The notes under the pieces were generated by a model. The model was given only the letters and a program-made list of their open reading frames with translations. It was not told the DNA's origin and ran no database searches. 64,000 nucleotides of DNA from Maribacter orientalis (lineage in GTDB: Bacteria; Bacteroidota; Bacteroidia; Flavobacteriales; Flavobacteriaceae): NCBI RefSeq assembly GCF_900109345.1, contig NZ_FNZN01000001.1, positions 565,883-629,882 on the forward strand, in the 5' to 3' direction. The position numbers were made by a program, and so were the translations under genes. Position 1 is the stretch's first letter. Each line of letters starts with the position of its first letter. Below are positions 56,114-64,000 of the stretch, one piece after another.

Positions 56114-57694
56114 ATGAACAAAAAGTTATTTGTGCTCTTAGTAGTTTTAATGAGCCTTTCACTTATTGGTCTGATTTTCGTTCAAAGCTTCTGGATTAAA
56201 AAATCTATTGATAGCAGTGAAGAGCAATTCTCTAGTAGTGTTTCTGAAGCATTGAACAGTGTCACCAATAAAATTTCTGAAAGAGAAACTAAAAATTACT
56301 TCGATAGATATTTAGAAGCTAAGGATAGTATAGGTGAACTTAAAGGAGCACAACTAACAAATTTTTTCTTCATTGATAGGGATGTCAATTCTAATGAAAT
56401 TTTGCTGTATGAACACGGTATTTTGGAAGAGGATTATGGTATTTCGTCCACGTTCTTTGATAGTTCAGATGGTGCAGATACCACCACTATAAAAAATTAT
56501 ACTAGTAAACGAACAACCTCTATTTTTAAAGAGGATTTCGATTTAGAAGGAAATGCCTTTCGTTTAAATCCAATTCAACGTATTGAAAAAATTGGTGGAC
56601 TAAACAAAATGGAAAAGGCTGCCATGGATGAAATGTTTATGGTTGCTGCGAAACGCGTACCAATTCATAAAAGAGTTTCTAAGCAGGAAATTGAATTGTT
56701 ATTGCAACGTGAATTAGAAAACAGAGGTATAGACATTGCATTTGAATACGGTGTTTACAGTAATGGATTGCCGACTAAAATTAAATCGAACAAGTTTAAG
56801 TATGCTGAAGCCAATATTTATAAATCACCCATGTTTGTTGACTTTGAAGGGGTATCAAATTTCGATTTGTTAATATCGTTTCCGAAGAAAAAGCGTTTCT
56901 TGGTTCAGTCCATTTTAGGTTTGGCTTTACTTTCTTTATTGTTCACAATAATCATTGTAGTAGCTTATTCTGGGGCAATTTATCAATTGATACGTCAAAA
57001 ACAGATATCTGAAATAAAAACAGATTTCATTAACAACATGACTCATGAATTTAAAACACCGATAGCGACAATAAACTTAGCGGTTGAGGCTATTAAAAAC
57101 CCTAAAATTATAGGGGATCAAGAAAAGGTGTTGCGATACTTGCAAATGATTCGGGATGAAAACAAAAGAATGCACGCTCAAGTAGAAAATGTATTACGTA
57201 TATCGAAGCTAGAGAAGAATCAACTTGATATAAGTAAGGATAGGGTCGATATTCACGACATAATAGAGGATGCAATTACGCATGTTGAGCTTATAGTCGA
57301 TGATAGAGGGGGTTATATACATACACATCTAGATGCGGAACGATCAGAAGTATTAGCTAACGAAATGCATTTTACCAATGTAATAGTAAACATGCTCGAT
57401 AACGCAATTAAGTATTCTGAAGAGGCACCAAAAATTGATGTTTTTACAGAAAGAGCGAAGAATTATATCATTATTAAGATTCAAGATCAAGGTACTGGTA
57501 TGAGCAAAGGTGTTCTCAAAAAAGTTTTTGAAAAATTCTATAGAGAACACACAGGAGATATACATAACGTTAAGGGACATGGTTTAGGACTTTCCTACGT
57601 TAAAAAAATAGTTGAAGACCACCAAGGTGAAGTTTATGCCGAAAGTGAAAAAGGAAAAGGAAGTACATTTTACATCAAACTGCCGTTAATATAA
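56114..57694 (+). CDS. Sensor histidine kinase
   Basis: 526 residues. An N-terminal membrane helix (LLVVLMSLSLIGLIFV) and a second at about 264-286 enclose a periplasmic sensor of about 230 residues. Then a HisKA domain with His311 in NNMTHEFKTPIATI and a HATPase domain (MLDNAIKYSEEAP, DQGTGM, GLGLSYVKKIV). It is followed 5 bp later by its response regulator, forming a classical pair of the RprX/RprY type seen in Bacteroidota. The sensor has no recognisable domain. Confidence 0.93.
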   Translation: MNKKLFVLLVVLMSLSLIGLIFVQSFWIKKSIDSSEEQFSSSVSEALNSVTNKISERETKNYFDRYLEAKDSIGELKGAQLTNFFFIDRDVNSNEILLYEHGILEEDYGISSTFFDSSDGADTTTIKNYTSKRTTSIFKEDFDLEGNAFRLNPIQRIEKIGGLNKMEKAAMDEMFMVAAKRVPIHKRVSKQEIELLLQRELENRGIDIAFEYGVYSNGLPTKIKSNKFKYAEANIYKSPMFVDFEGVSNFDLLISFPKKKRFLVQSILGLALLSLLFTIIIVVAYSGAIYQLIRQKQISEIKTDFINNMTHEFKTPIATINLAVEAIKNPKIIGDQEKVLRYLQMIRDENKRMHAQVENVLRISKLEKNQLDISKDRVDIHDIIEDAITHVELIVDDRGGYIHTHLDAERSEVLANEMHFTNVIVNMLDNAIKYSEEAPKIDVFTERAKNYIIIKIQDQGTGMSKGVLKKVFEKFYREHTGDIHNVKGHGLGLSYVKKIVEDHQGEVYAESEKGKGSTFYIKLPLI

Positions 57695-57699
57695 ATATT

Positions 57700-58413
57700 A
57701 TGGAAACAATAAATAAGAAGATACTTTTAGTTGAGGACGACCCAAATTTTGGAATCGTATTAAAAGATTATTTGTCAATGAATGACTTCGATGTCACATT
57801 GGCTAAAAATGGGATGGAAGGTTTTGAAAAGTTCAAAAAAGATAATTTTGATATCTGTATTTTAGATGTCATGATGCCTTATAAGGATGGTTTTACCTTA
57901 GCAAAAGAGATTCGCGAAAAGAACGAGAATGTTCCTATTGTTTTTCTAACGGCAAAGACGATGAAGGAAGATGTTCTAAAAGGATATAAAGCTGGTGCAG
58001 ATGATTATCTGAATAAGCCTTTTGATTCTGAGGTGTTATTAATGAAATTGAAAGCTATTCTTCAAAGAAAAGCTTCTAATGGTTTAGCTGACAGCAAAAA
58101 ATTTGAATTCACAATTGGTGGGTTTCACTTGAATTCTAAATTAAGGTTCCTTAAATACAAGGATAACGAAGCTATCAAGTTATCACCTAAAGAGAATGAA
58201 TTGTTACGATTATTGGCATTACATGAAAATGATTTGATGCCACGTGAACTTGCATTGACCAAGATTTGGAGAGATGATAATTACTTTACTTCACGTAGTA
58301 TGGATGTATATATCGCCAAATTACGTAAGTATTTAAAAGTTGATGATACGGTTGAAATATTAAATATTCATGGGGAAGGTTTCCGTTTGGTTGTTAAGAC
58401 GGAAGGAGAGTAA
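57700..58413 (+). CDS. OmpR-family response regulator
   Basis: 237 residues. Receiver domain with acidic pair at 12-14 (VEDD), phospho-acceptor Asp56 in CILDVMMP, Thr84 and Lys106 in LNKP; a winged-helix DNA-binding domain follows with KLSPKENELLRLLALHEND and SRSMDVYIAKLRKYLK. It is the cognate regulator of the kinase immediately upstream. Targets unknown. A bidirectional hairpin terminator follows. Confidence 0.95.
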   Translation: METINKKILLVEDDPNFGIVLKDYLSMNDFDVTLAKNGMEGFEKFKKDNFDICILDVMMPYKDGFTLAKEIREKNENVPIVFLTAKTMKEDVLKGYKAGADDYLNKPFDSEVLLMKLKAILQRKASNGLADSKKFEFTIGGFHLNSKLRFLKYKDNEAIKLSPKENELLRLLALHENDLMPRELALTKIWRDDNYFTSRSMDVYIAKLRKYLKVDDTVEILNIHGEGFRLVVKTEGE

Positions 58414-58433
58414 ATTCCAATAAAATTTATATT

Positions 58434-58462
58434 AAAAAAAGCATCCTATTAGGGATGCTTTT
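58434..58462. terminator. Bidirectional terminator, response regulator / gluconokinase
   Basis: AAAAGCATCC / GGATGCTTTT stem with loop TATTAG and A/T runs on both sides, between convergent genes. Confidence 0.85.
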
Positions 58463-58467
58463 TGATT

Positions 58468-58956
58468 TTAAAGCTTTTTAATAATTTCTGTTACGATTTC
58501 GCTAGGTGTTTGATCAATTGAAATGTGGAGTGCCTCTGTAGGCACTTCTAAGGTGTCGAACTGTGACTGTAATAGACCTTTAGGCATAAAGTGATTCTTA
58601 CGTTCATTCAAACGCTTGTTGATCATTTCAAAGCTTCCGTTTAAATAGATGATTTTATATTGACTTTCTAAATTTTGGCCCAAAATAGTCCTATACTTTT
58701 CTTTTAGTGCTGAACAAACAATTACAGCGCCAGTTGATATGTTTTCTAGTGCAACTTCATTTAGTCGCTCTAACCAACCTTGGCGGTCATCATCATTCAA
58801 AGGTTTTCCTTCACTCATTTTCTTGACATTTGCCTCAGGATGAAAACTATCTCCATCAAAGAAAGGAATATTCAGCTTTTCAGCCAATAGTTGACCAATA
58901 GTTGATTTTCCACTACCAGAAACTCCCATGACAAATAAAATCTGTGATTTAGCCAT
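58468..58956 (-). CDS. Gluconokinase (GntK/IdnK type)
   Basis: 162 residues. P-loop VMGVSGSGKST at residues 9-18, FFDGDSFHPEANVKKMSEG and PLNDDDRQGWL near 52, all typical of thermoresistant gluconokinase; it phosphorylates gluconate to 6-phosphogluconate for the pentose phosphate or Entner-Doudoroff route. Its start overlaps the miaA end by 8 bp. Confidence 0.93.
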   Translation of the reverse strand: MAKSQILFVMGVSGSGKSTIGQLLAEKLNIPFFDGDSFHPEANVKKMSEGKPLNDDDRQGWLERLNEVALENISTGAVIVCSALKEKYRTILGQNLESQYKIIYLNGSFEMINKRLNERKNHFMPKGLLQSQFDTLEVPTEALHISIDQTPSEIVTEIIKKL

Positions 58957-59869
58957 TCTTAAATTTTAAAATTTCATTATTTATTATGTTTACTATACGG
59001 TTTTGGTCATAGTCATAATCAAACCATTTGGTGTTTTCATTTTTAAGAAACCATGTAAGTTGTCTTTTGGCAAATCTTCTGGTATTTTTCTTAATTTCTG
59101 AAATAGCGAATTCTAAGGTCCACTCGTCATCAAAGTAATTGAAAAGCTCTTTATAGCCAACTGTTTGCAATGCATTAAAATTTCTATATGGTAATAACTC
59201 TTTAGCTTCTTCAAGAAGGCCTGCCGCTATCATTAGATCAACTCTTTGGTTAATACGCTCATAGATAATAGCTCTGTCAGCTTTAATGCCGACTGTCAAA
59301 ACTTTAAAACCTCTTTTTGCTTTAGGTTTGTCTATAAATGAAGAATAAGGCTTTCCACAACCAATAGTTACTTCAAGAGCTCTAATTACACGTTGGGGAT
59401 TATGAATATCTACCTTATTAAAATAAAGGGGGTCTAAACTTTCTAATTTTTTTTGTAAAAATTCAATCCCAAACTCCTTAAGTTCCAAATTCAGGACTTC
59501 TCTAACATCTGCCTTAATTGTTGGAAACGAATTTAATCCGTCTGTAACGGCGTTTACATAGAGTCCGCTACCACCAACCATGATTACAACTTCATTCGTT
59601 TTAAATAAGGAAGATAATTTTTTAATAGCATCACGCTCAAAATCTCCAACAGAATAAGATTCAGTTATGCTTTTGTGTTGAATGAAATGATGCTTTGCTA
59701 GTTTTAATTCTTCGCTCGATGGTACAGCTGTACCAATATTCATTTCTTTGAAAAACTGTCGAGAATCGGCTGATATTATTTCAGTATTATAATGCTGAGC
59801 CAATAAAATTGCCAGTTTAGTTTTACCAATAGCGGTAGGTCCTACAACGGATATAAGAATTTTATTCAT
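58949..59869 (-). CDS. miaA: tRNA dimethylallyltransferase
   Basis: 306 residues. MiaA adds a dimethylallyl group to A37 of tRNAs reading U-starting codons. P-loop VVGPTAIGKTKLAIL at residues 8-22, ISADSRQFFKEMNIGTA near 33 and VGGSGLYVNAVTDG near 98 are the conserved DMAPP/nucleotide sites, and RRFAKRQLTWFLKN near the C terminus binds tRNA. It overlaps both gluconokinase and the ion channel gene by 8 bp. Confidence 0.96.
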   Translation of the reverse strand: MNKILISVVGPTAIGKTKLAILLAQHYNTEIISADSRQFFKEMNIGTAVPSSEELKLAKHHFIQHKSITESYSVGDFERDAIKKLSSLFKTNEVVIMVGGSGLYVNAVTDGLNSFPTIKADVREVLNLELKEFGIEFLQKKLESLDPLYFNKVDIHNPQRVIRALEVTIGCGKPYSSFIDKPKAKRGFKVLTVGIKADRAIIYERINQRVDLMIAAGLLEEAKELLPYRNFNALQTVGYKELFNYFDDEWTLEFAISEIKKNTRRFAKRQLTWFLKNENTKWFDYDYDQNRIVNIINNEILKFKNG

Positions 59870-60719
59870 TCAACAGTGATCCACAGTTATAACAATGGGT
59901 AGCATCATCTCTATGGCCTTCTTTACTACATGTAGGGCAACATTGCGTGTTGATATGAACATACCTACCAGGCTCGTCATCATTAGATTTGTCTTTGTTT
60001 TGCCTAGTAAATTCAGCAGTGACCATACCGGTTGGTACGGCAATAATTCCGTATCCTAATAGCATAATGATTGTGGCAATAGCTTGTCCTTGTGGAGTTA
60101 TGGGGGCTATATCGCCGTAGCCTACTGTGGTAAGAGTTACAATGGTCCAGTAAATACTTGTAGGTATACTGGTAAAGCCAGCTTCATCACCTTCAATTAA
60201 ATACATGAGTGTTCCCATCATCACGGAAGCAATTAGTACAGCGAAAAGGAAGACTGTAATTTTTGCCCTACTAGCTTTTAGGGCTCTTTTTAATTGTGAA
60301 GCCTCTCCTAAAAACCGAGCTAATTTTAATATTCGAAATACACGTAACAATCTGAAGGCACGAACAGCTAATAAAACTTGTGATCCTGCAAAAATGTATG
60401 ATATATAAAGAGGTATCGTCGATAAGAAGTCTATAATTCCATAAAAACTAAAAATATAGTGACTAGGTTTTTTAATACAAATAATTCGAGCGATATATTC
60501 AACTGTAAAGAAAATGGTAACTACCCATTCAAGCACAAATAATATTTCATGGTACTCTGCGTCAATTGCTTTTACACTTTCAAGCATTATAAGAATCACG
60601 CTGAAAATGATGATTACGAATAAAATTAAATCGAACAATTTACCCATGGGAGTATCTGCTTCATAAATAATTTCATGAAGTTTATTTTTCCACGGTGATA
60701 ATTTGTCTTCCTCTTTCAA
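59862..60719 (-). CDS. Voltage-gated-type ion transporter with C-terminal zinc ribbon
   Basis: 285 residues, probable TTG start: it is one base after the stop of the exonuclease gene, and HEIIYEADTPMGKLFDLILF is the usual N terminus, so the internal ATG at TPMGK is too late. Six membrane segments; S4 has spaced arginines in AVRAFRLLRVFRILKLARF, and the selectivity filter is TTVGYGDIAP, as in K+ channels. The cytosolic tail ends in paired cysteines CCPTCSKE and CYNCGSLL, a zinc ribbon seldom seen on channels. It overlaps miaA by 8 bp. Confidence 0.9.
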   Translation of the reverse strand: MKEEDKLSPWKNKLHEIIYEADTPMGKLFDLILFVIIIFSVILIMLESVKAIDAEYHEILFVLEWVVTIFFTVEYIARIICIKKPSHYIFSFYGIIDFLSTIPLYISYIFAGSQVLLAVRAFRLLRVFRILKLARFLGEASQLKRALKASRAKITVFLFAVLIASVMMGTLMYLIEGDEAGFTSIPTSIYWTIVTLTTVGYGDIAPITPQGQAIATIIMLLGYGIIAVPTGMVTAEFTRQNKDKSNDDEPGRYVHINTQCCPTCSKEGHRDDATHCYNCGSLLNE

Positions 60720-60720
60720 C

Positions 60721-62091
60721 TTAAGCCTTTAATTCTACAATTTTATGAACTCTTTTTTTCCTAAGATAAGATTCTATTAGAAAATTAGCGTCTCTTGTAC
60801 CGTTCATAGGGGTGATTAAGCTTTCCAAGATATGAATATTATTTATTTGATAATTTAGGTCGTAAAATCCAAAACCAACAAGTGAACCATTTTTAATTAA
60901 AATTGCACTTTGTTCGCCAATTTCACGTCCCTTATCAAGCAATATGATATTTGCATCTTTATGAATACTATTCTTTGATATTGCGGCAACTACACGTTCG
61001 TTATATTCCTTTTGATCTTCCTTGCTAATACAAGCGCCTTTACAAGTACCATTATCATATCCTGAGCAATTGTTTTTAGCTTCACTTATACCATTCACTT
61101 TTGCACAAAGCGCTAACTCTTTTGTGATTTTATATAAGTAATTTTTAGCACTGAATATGCCGTTGAATAGGGCTAAAGGTTCTTTGCATTCACGATAAGC
61201 TTTAATTTCTAAAGCAAAATAACCGTTTTCATTTTCAGTTTTACATAGCGAATGACTGAACATTCTCTTTCTAGGAATGGTGCTATATTTAGGCCTTAGT
61301 TTTAATAGCTCTTCGTGCTCTTTTAGAATTGCTACAAGTTCATTGCCTGTTAGCTCATAAGTTACTTTTTTAGTATCCTTGGCTAGTTTTCTAGATTTGT
61401 CACCACTTTTGGTAAATAGTTGGTTAACCTTTTTTTTAATATCTGTGCTTTTACTAAGGTAGATAATATCACCATCTTTATTATGCATATAAAAAATCCC
61501 AGTCTTATTAGGTAATTCTCTTACGATATCTAATTGTTTTTCAGAGAGTTCGCCTTGGGTTTCTTTTCTAATAGTATCCTTGACAATTATTTTTTCAGAA
61601 TCTTTTGCCAGTAAAAGCTTAAATAACTTTATGGTCGCTAATGCATCTCCATTCGCTCTGTGTCGATCACTTACAGGTATGCCTAATGATCTAACTAACT
61701 TGCCGAGGCTATAAGATTCTGCATCTGGTAATAATAATTTGGAAAGGTCTACAGTGCATAAGGTTTTGCGTTCAAAATTATAGCCTAGACGTCTAAATTC
61801 TGTTCTTAATATCCGGTAATCGAATTGAGCATTGTGAGCAACTAATACAGTATCTTCAGTAATTTCAATAATTCGCTTTGCTACCTCGTAAAATTTTGGT
61901 GCGGTCTGTAGCATTTTACTATTGATACCAGTAAGTTTAACCACAAATGGTTGAATTTCTTTTTCAGGATTTACCAAACTGATGAATTTATCAACTACTT
62001 TTTGACCATCAAACTTATGAATAGCAATTTCGGTGATACCTTCTTCATTAAATTTTCCGCCTGTGGTTTCAATATCTAAAATCGCGTACAT
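60721..62091 (-). CDS. DnaQ-like 3'-5' exonuclease fused to a UvrC-type GIY-YIG domain
   Basis: 456 residues. N-terminal exonuclease: ILDIETTGG with the first two acidic ligands near residue 6, VAHNAQFDYRIL and HRANGDALATIKLF near 142-153. A second region from about 200 resembles GIY-YIG: TGIFYMHNKDGDIIYLSKSTDIKKKVNQLF, then TGNELVAILKEHE and RPKYS. Here the YIG glycine is Ser (YLSKS) and the usual catalytic Arg is Lys (KKKV), so the nuclease may be inactive. A cysteine cluster (CSGYDNGTCKGAC) follows. Similar fusions occur in Bacteroidota and Cho-type proteins. Confidence 0.88.
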   Translation of the reverse strand: MYAILDIETTGGKFNEEGITEIAIHKFDGQKVVDKFISLVNPEKEIQPFVVKLTGINSKMLQTAPKFYEVAKRIIEITEDTVLVAHNAQFDYRILRTEFRRLGYNFERKTLCTVDLSKLLLPDAESYSLGKLVRSLGIPVSDRHRANGDALATIKLFKLLLAKDSEKIIVKDTIRKETQGELSEKQLDIVRELPNKTGIFYMHNKDGDIIYLSKSTDIKKKVNQLFTKSGDKSRKLAKDTKKVTYELTGNELVAILKEHEELLKLRPKYSTIPRKRMFSHSLCKTENENGYFALEIKAYRECKEPLALFNGIFSAKNYLYKITKELALCAKVNGISEAKNNCSGYDNGTCKGACISKEDQKEYNERVVAAISKNSIHKDANIILLDKGREIGEQSAILIKNGSLVGFGFYDLNYQINNIHILESLITPMNGTRDANFLIESYLRKKRVHKIVELKA

Positions 62092-62133
62092 CTAGTAAAA
62101 TCTGATTTATTCAAGTAGTGGAAATCGTTTGAT

Positions 62134-62787
62134 TTAATTTCGCTTTCCAAAGATACTACTTCCAATACGTACCATAGTACTTCCTTCTTCTATGGCAATT
62201 TTATAATCTCCACTCATACCCATAGATAATGTAGTGAAATTTGGATAGTTGTTTTCTAATTTGGAGAATAATGATTTAAGGCTTTTGAATTCTCTTCTAA
62301 CCTGATTCATATCCTCTGTAAATGTAGCCATACCCATTAAACCAATAATTTTTACGTGCTTGTATGTCTTGAATTCTTCATTCTCCAGCAGTGCAAGTAG
62401 TTCTTTTTCATTAAAACCAAACTTAGTGTCTTCCTCTGCTATATGCACTTGTAAAAGGCAAGAAATGGTTCTCTTGCATTTTTTAGCTTGCTTATTTATT
62501 TCTGCCAATAATCTAGGACTGTCAACGCCATGTATCAAAGAAACATATTCAGCCATGTATTTGACCTTATTTCTTTGCAGATGACCAATCATATGCCATT
62601 CTATGTCTTTAGGCATATTTTCCCATTTTTCTGTCATTTCTTGAACCCTATTTTCGCCAAATATGCGATGGCCTTCATCATAAACTTGTTGAAGGTCTGA
62701 TATTGGTTTAGTCTTTGAAACGGCAACAAGGGTTACCGATTCGGGCAGTGTATTTAAAATGGAGGAAAGATTTTCCTTTATCGACAT
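62134..62787 (-). CDS. YggS-family pyridoxal phosphate homeostasis protein
   Basis: 217 residues. The PLP-binding lysine is in LVAVSKTKPISD near residue 25; FGENRVQEMTEKW, HMIGHLQRNKVKYM and TLSMGMSGDYKIAIEEGSTMVRIGSSIFG are classic for the fold III family. It binds PLP but has no known catalytic activity, and affects cofactor and amino-acid balance. Not coupled to neighbours; minus strand, 24 bp downstream of the acyl-CoA dehydrogenase gene. Confidence 0.94.
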   Translation of the reverse strand: MSIKENLSSILNTLPESVTLVAVSKTKPISDLQQVYDEGHRIFGENRVQEMTEKWENMPKDIEWHMIGHLQRNKVKYMAEYVSLIHGVDSPRLLAEINKQAKKCKRTISCLLQVHIAEEDTKFGFNEKELLALLENEEFKTYKHVKIIGLMGMATFTEDMNQVRREFKSLKSLFSKLENNYPNFTTLSMGMSGDYKIAIEEGSTMVRIGSSIFGKRN

Positions 62788-62811
62788 AGTATATTCTTTT
62801 ATGGGAAAAGT

Positions 62812-63702
62812 TTAATTTTCGAATTGACTTGATATTTTTTCGGCTTTTTTGCTTTCGGAATAATCATAAAAACCTTCTCCTGATTTAACGCCTTTTTTGC
62901 CAGCCATAACCATATTCACCAATAGGGGTGAAGGCGCATACTTTGCATTTTTAAATCCGTCATGCATTACGTTTAAAATAGAAAGACAAACATCTAAACC
63001 TATGAAATCTGCCAATTGTAATGGTCCCATAGGGTGAGCCATACCCAGTTTCATTACCGTATCTATTTCTTGAACACCGGCAACCCCATGATGTAAGGTT
63101 TCTATGGCCTCATTAATCATGGGCATTAATATTCTATTGGCAACAAAACCTGGATAATCATTAACCTCGGTAGGAGTTTTTCCTAATTTTTCGGAAAGCT
63201 CCATTATCGTTTTGGTCGTAACGTTTGAAGTGCTGTAACCACGTATAATTTCAACCAAGGTCATAATAGGTACAGGGTTCATGAAATGCATACCGATAAC
63301 CTTATCTGGTCTTTTGGTAGCTGCTGCTATTTGCGTTATAGAAATCGAGGACGTATTGGAGGCTAAAATTGTATTTGAATCACATATGGCGTCCAAATCT
63401 TTAAAAATTTTCAGTTTAATTGCTAAATTTTCAGTGGCAGCTTCAATTACTACGTCTGTACCTGAAACACCTGATTTTAAATCAATAAACTTTATTATGT
63501 TCGAAAGCGTATTATCTTTATCTGAAATTGATATTTTATCCTTAGCCAACATTCGGTCCAAATTATTTGCTATGATGGCAAGTCCCTTATCAAGAGCATC
63601 TTGAGAAACATCAATTAAATGTACTTGAAATCCGTTTTGGGCGAATACATGGGCGATACCATTACCCATAGTACCCGCACCTATTACAGCAATTTTTTTC
63701 AT
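62812..63702 (-). CDS. 3-hydroxyacyl(butyryl)-CoA dehydrogenase
   Basis: 296 residues. Rossmann NAD-binding loop IGAGTMGNGIAHVFAQNG at residues 7-24, EAATENLAIKLKIF, SNTSSISITQIAA, HFMNPVPIMTLVEIIRG with the catalytic His near 140, and GFVANRILMPMINEA near 185. Oxidises 3-hydroxyacyl-CoA to 3-ketoacyl-CoA in fatty-acid or butyrate metabolism. It overlaps the oxidoreductase gene at its 5' end by 4 bp. Confidence 0.94.
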   Translation of the reverse strand: MKKIAVIGAGTMGNGIAHVFAQNGFQVHLIDVSQDALDKGLAIIANNLDRMLAKDKISISDKDNTLSNIIKFIDLKSGVSGTDVVIEAATENLAIKLKIFKDLDAICDSNTILASNTSSISITQIAAATKRPDKVIGMHFMNPVPIMTLVEIIRGYSTSNVTTKTIMELSEKLGKTPTEVNDYPGFVANRILMPMINEAIETLHHGVAGVQEIDTVMKLGMAHPMGPLQLADFIGLDVCLSILNVMHDGFKNAKYAPSPLLVNMVMAGKKGVKSGEGFYDYSESKKAEKISSQFEN

Positions 63703-64000
63703 ATTTTTTTTGGATTAAATGCAGCAATAATTTGTAAAGCTACTTTAAGGGCTTGAGTGCCTTGTGTTAAGCTGACAATTGGTGTAGTATTGTTATTTAT
63801 GGCGTCTGCAAATGATTCAAGCTCATCTAAAATGGCATTATTGGTTTCAATAGTAGGATTTTCAAAGTAAATCTGTTTTTTGATTCCTTCTGCATTTTGT
63901 AGAATCATATCAAAATCACCAGGTTCTCTTGGCGCATCTTTCATTTTAACGACTTCTACTTTCTTCTCAAGAAAATCGACAGAGATGTAAGCATCTTTTT
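63699..64000 (-). CDS. Gfo/Idh/MocA-family oxidoreductase, C-terminal part
   Basis: Only about the last 100 codons are in the window; the gene extends beyond base 64000. KDAYISVDFLEKKVEVVK, then NPTIETNNAILDELESFADAIN and TQGTQALKVALQIIAAF are the usual C-terminal strand and helix of this NAD(P)-dependent sugar-like oxidoreductase family. The N-terminal dinucleotide fold and thus the substrate are outside the window. Its stop overlaps the dehydrogenase start (ATGA). Confidence 0.75.
   Translation of the reverse strand, partial: KDAYISVDFLEKKVEVVKMKDAPREPGDFDMILQNAEGIKKQIYFENPTIETNNAILDELESFADAINNNTTPIVSLTQGTQALKVALQIIAAFNPKKI

Overview
The window looks like chromosomal DNA from a marine-type member of the Flavobacteriaceae (Bacteroidota). 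The evidence is consistent: the sequence is AT-rich, upstream regions carry the Bacteroidota -7 element TAnnTTTG (twice with a TTG about 19-20 nt further upstream), and strong Shine-Dalgarno sequences are generally missing. Family content agrees: DUF4249 and DUF4294, DUF4835, a TonB-dependent receptor with an N-terminal carboxypeptidase-like domain, a 482-residue GAPDH, monomeric isocitrate dehydrogenase, and a Bacteroidota-type omega subunit. No rRNA, tRNA, CRISPR array, prophage or intact transposase gene was seen. Genus cannot be assigned from this sequence alone.

Layout: 1-4.2 kb is a forward run of nadC (partial), a YihY membrane protein, a DUF2147 protein and priA. A LytTR regulator sits alone on the minus strand (4.2-4.9 kb), followed by the rpsF-rpsR-rplI operon and hisS (5.1-8.3 kb). 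From 8.3 to 14.3 kb come a NUDIX hydrolase, an M42 aminopeptidase, a DUF4294 protein, and a TonB receptor / DUF4249 lipoprotein / small membrane protein operon. From 14.4 to 22.7 kb, almost all on the minus strand, are icd, rplS, trmD, a GNAT enzyme, a coiled-coil membrane protein, gap and an HtrA protease; the 620-bp spacer between icd and rplS holds repeat-like elements. From 22.8 to 32.4 kb: dapF, GNAT, mltG, a lysozyme-like protein, an RsmI-like methylase, an LMW phosphatase, dnaA, a thioesterase, YigZ, EamA, HAD and ribD. From 32.5 to 37.9 kb is a tightly packed forward operon: GNAT, prmC, LOG, ligA, a Na+/H+ antiporter and a small conserved protein.

The accessory part is 38-43.7 kb. It contains a secreted erythromycin-esterase-like protein, a stand-alone seven-blade propeller lipoprotein, unrecognised small genes, a DJ-1/PfpI gene broken by two apparent frameshifts, and a DUF6544 membrane protein gene bounded on both sides by roughly 60-bp imperfect inverted repeats that resemble integron attC sites. 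No integrase is visible. This is the stretch most likely to have been acquired or to vary between strains.

From 43.7 to 64 kb housekeeping resumes: a GNAT, a UshA-type nucleotidase split into two adjacent genes, dapA (with dapF, lysine/peptidoglycan precursor synthesis), bamD-rpoZ-coaBC-DUF4835-recN, fabI, a glycosyltransferase, YbbR-coaE, a histidine kinase/response regulator pair, gluconokinase-miaA-ion channel-exonuclease as an overlapping minus-strand operon, a YggS PLP protein, a 3-hydroxyacyl-CoA dehydrogenase and the C-terminal part of a Gfo/Idh/MocA oxidoreductase running off the window end. Start codons were revised inward in several genes where an upstream in-frame TTG gave a longer but unlikely frame; these are stated in the entries. 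Family names come from recognising motifs by eye, not from a database search.
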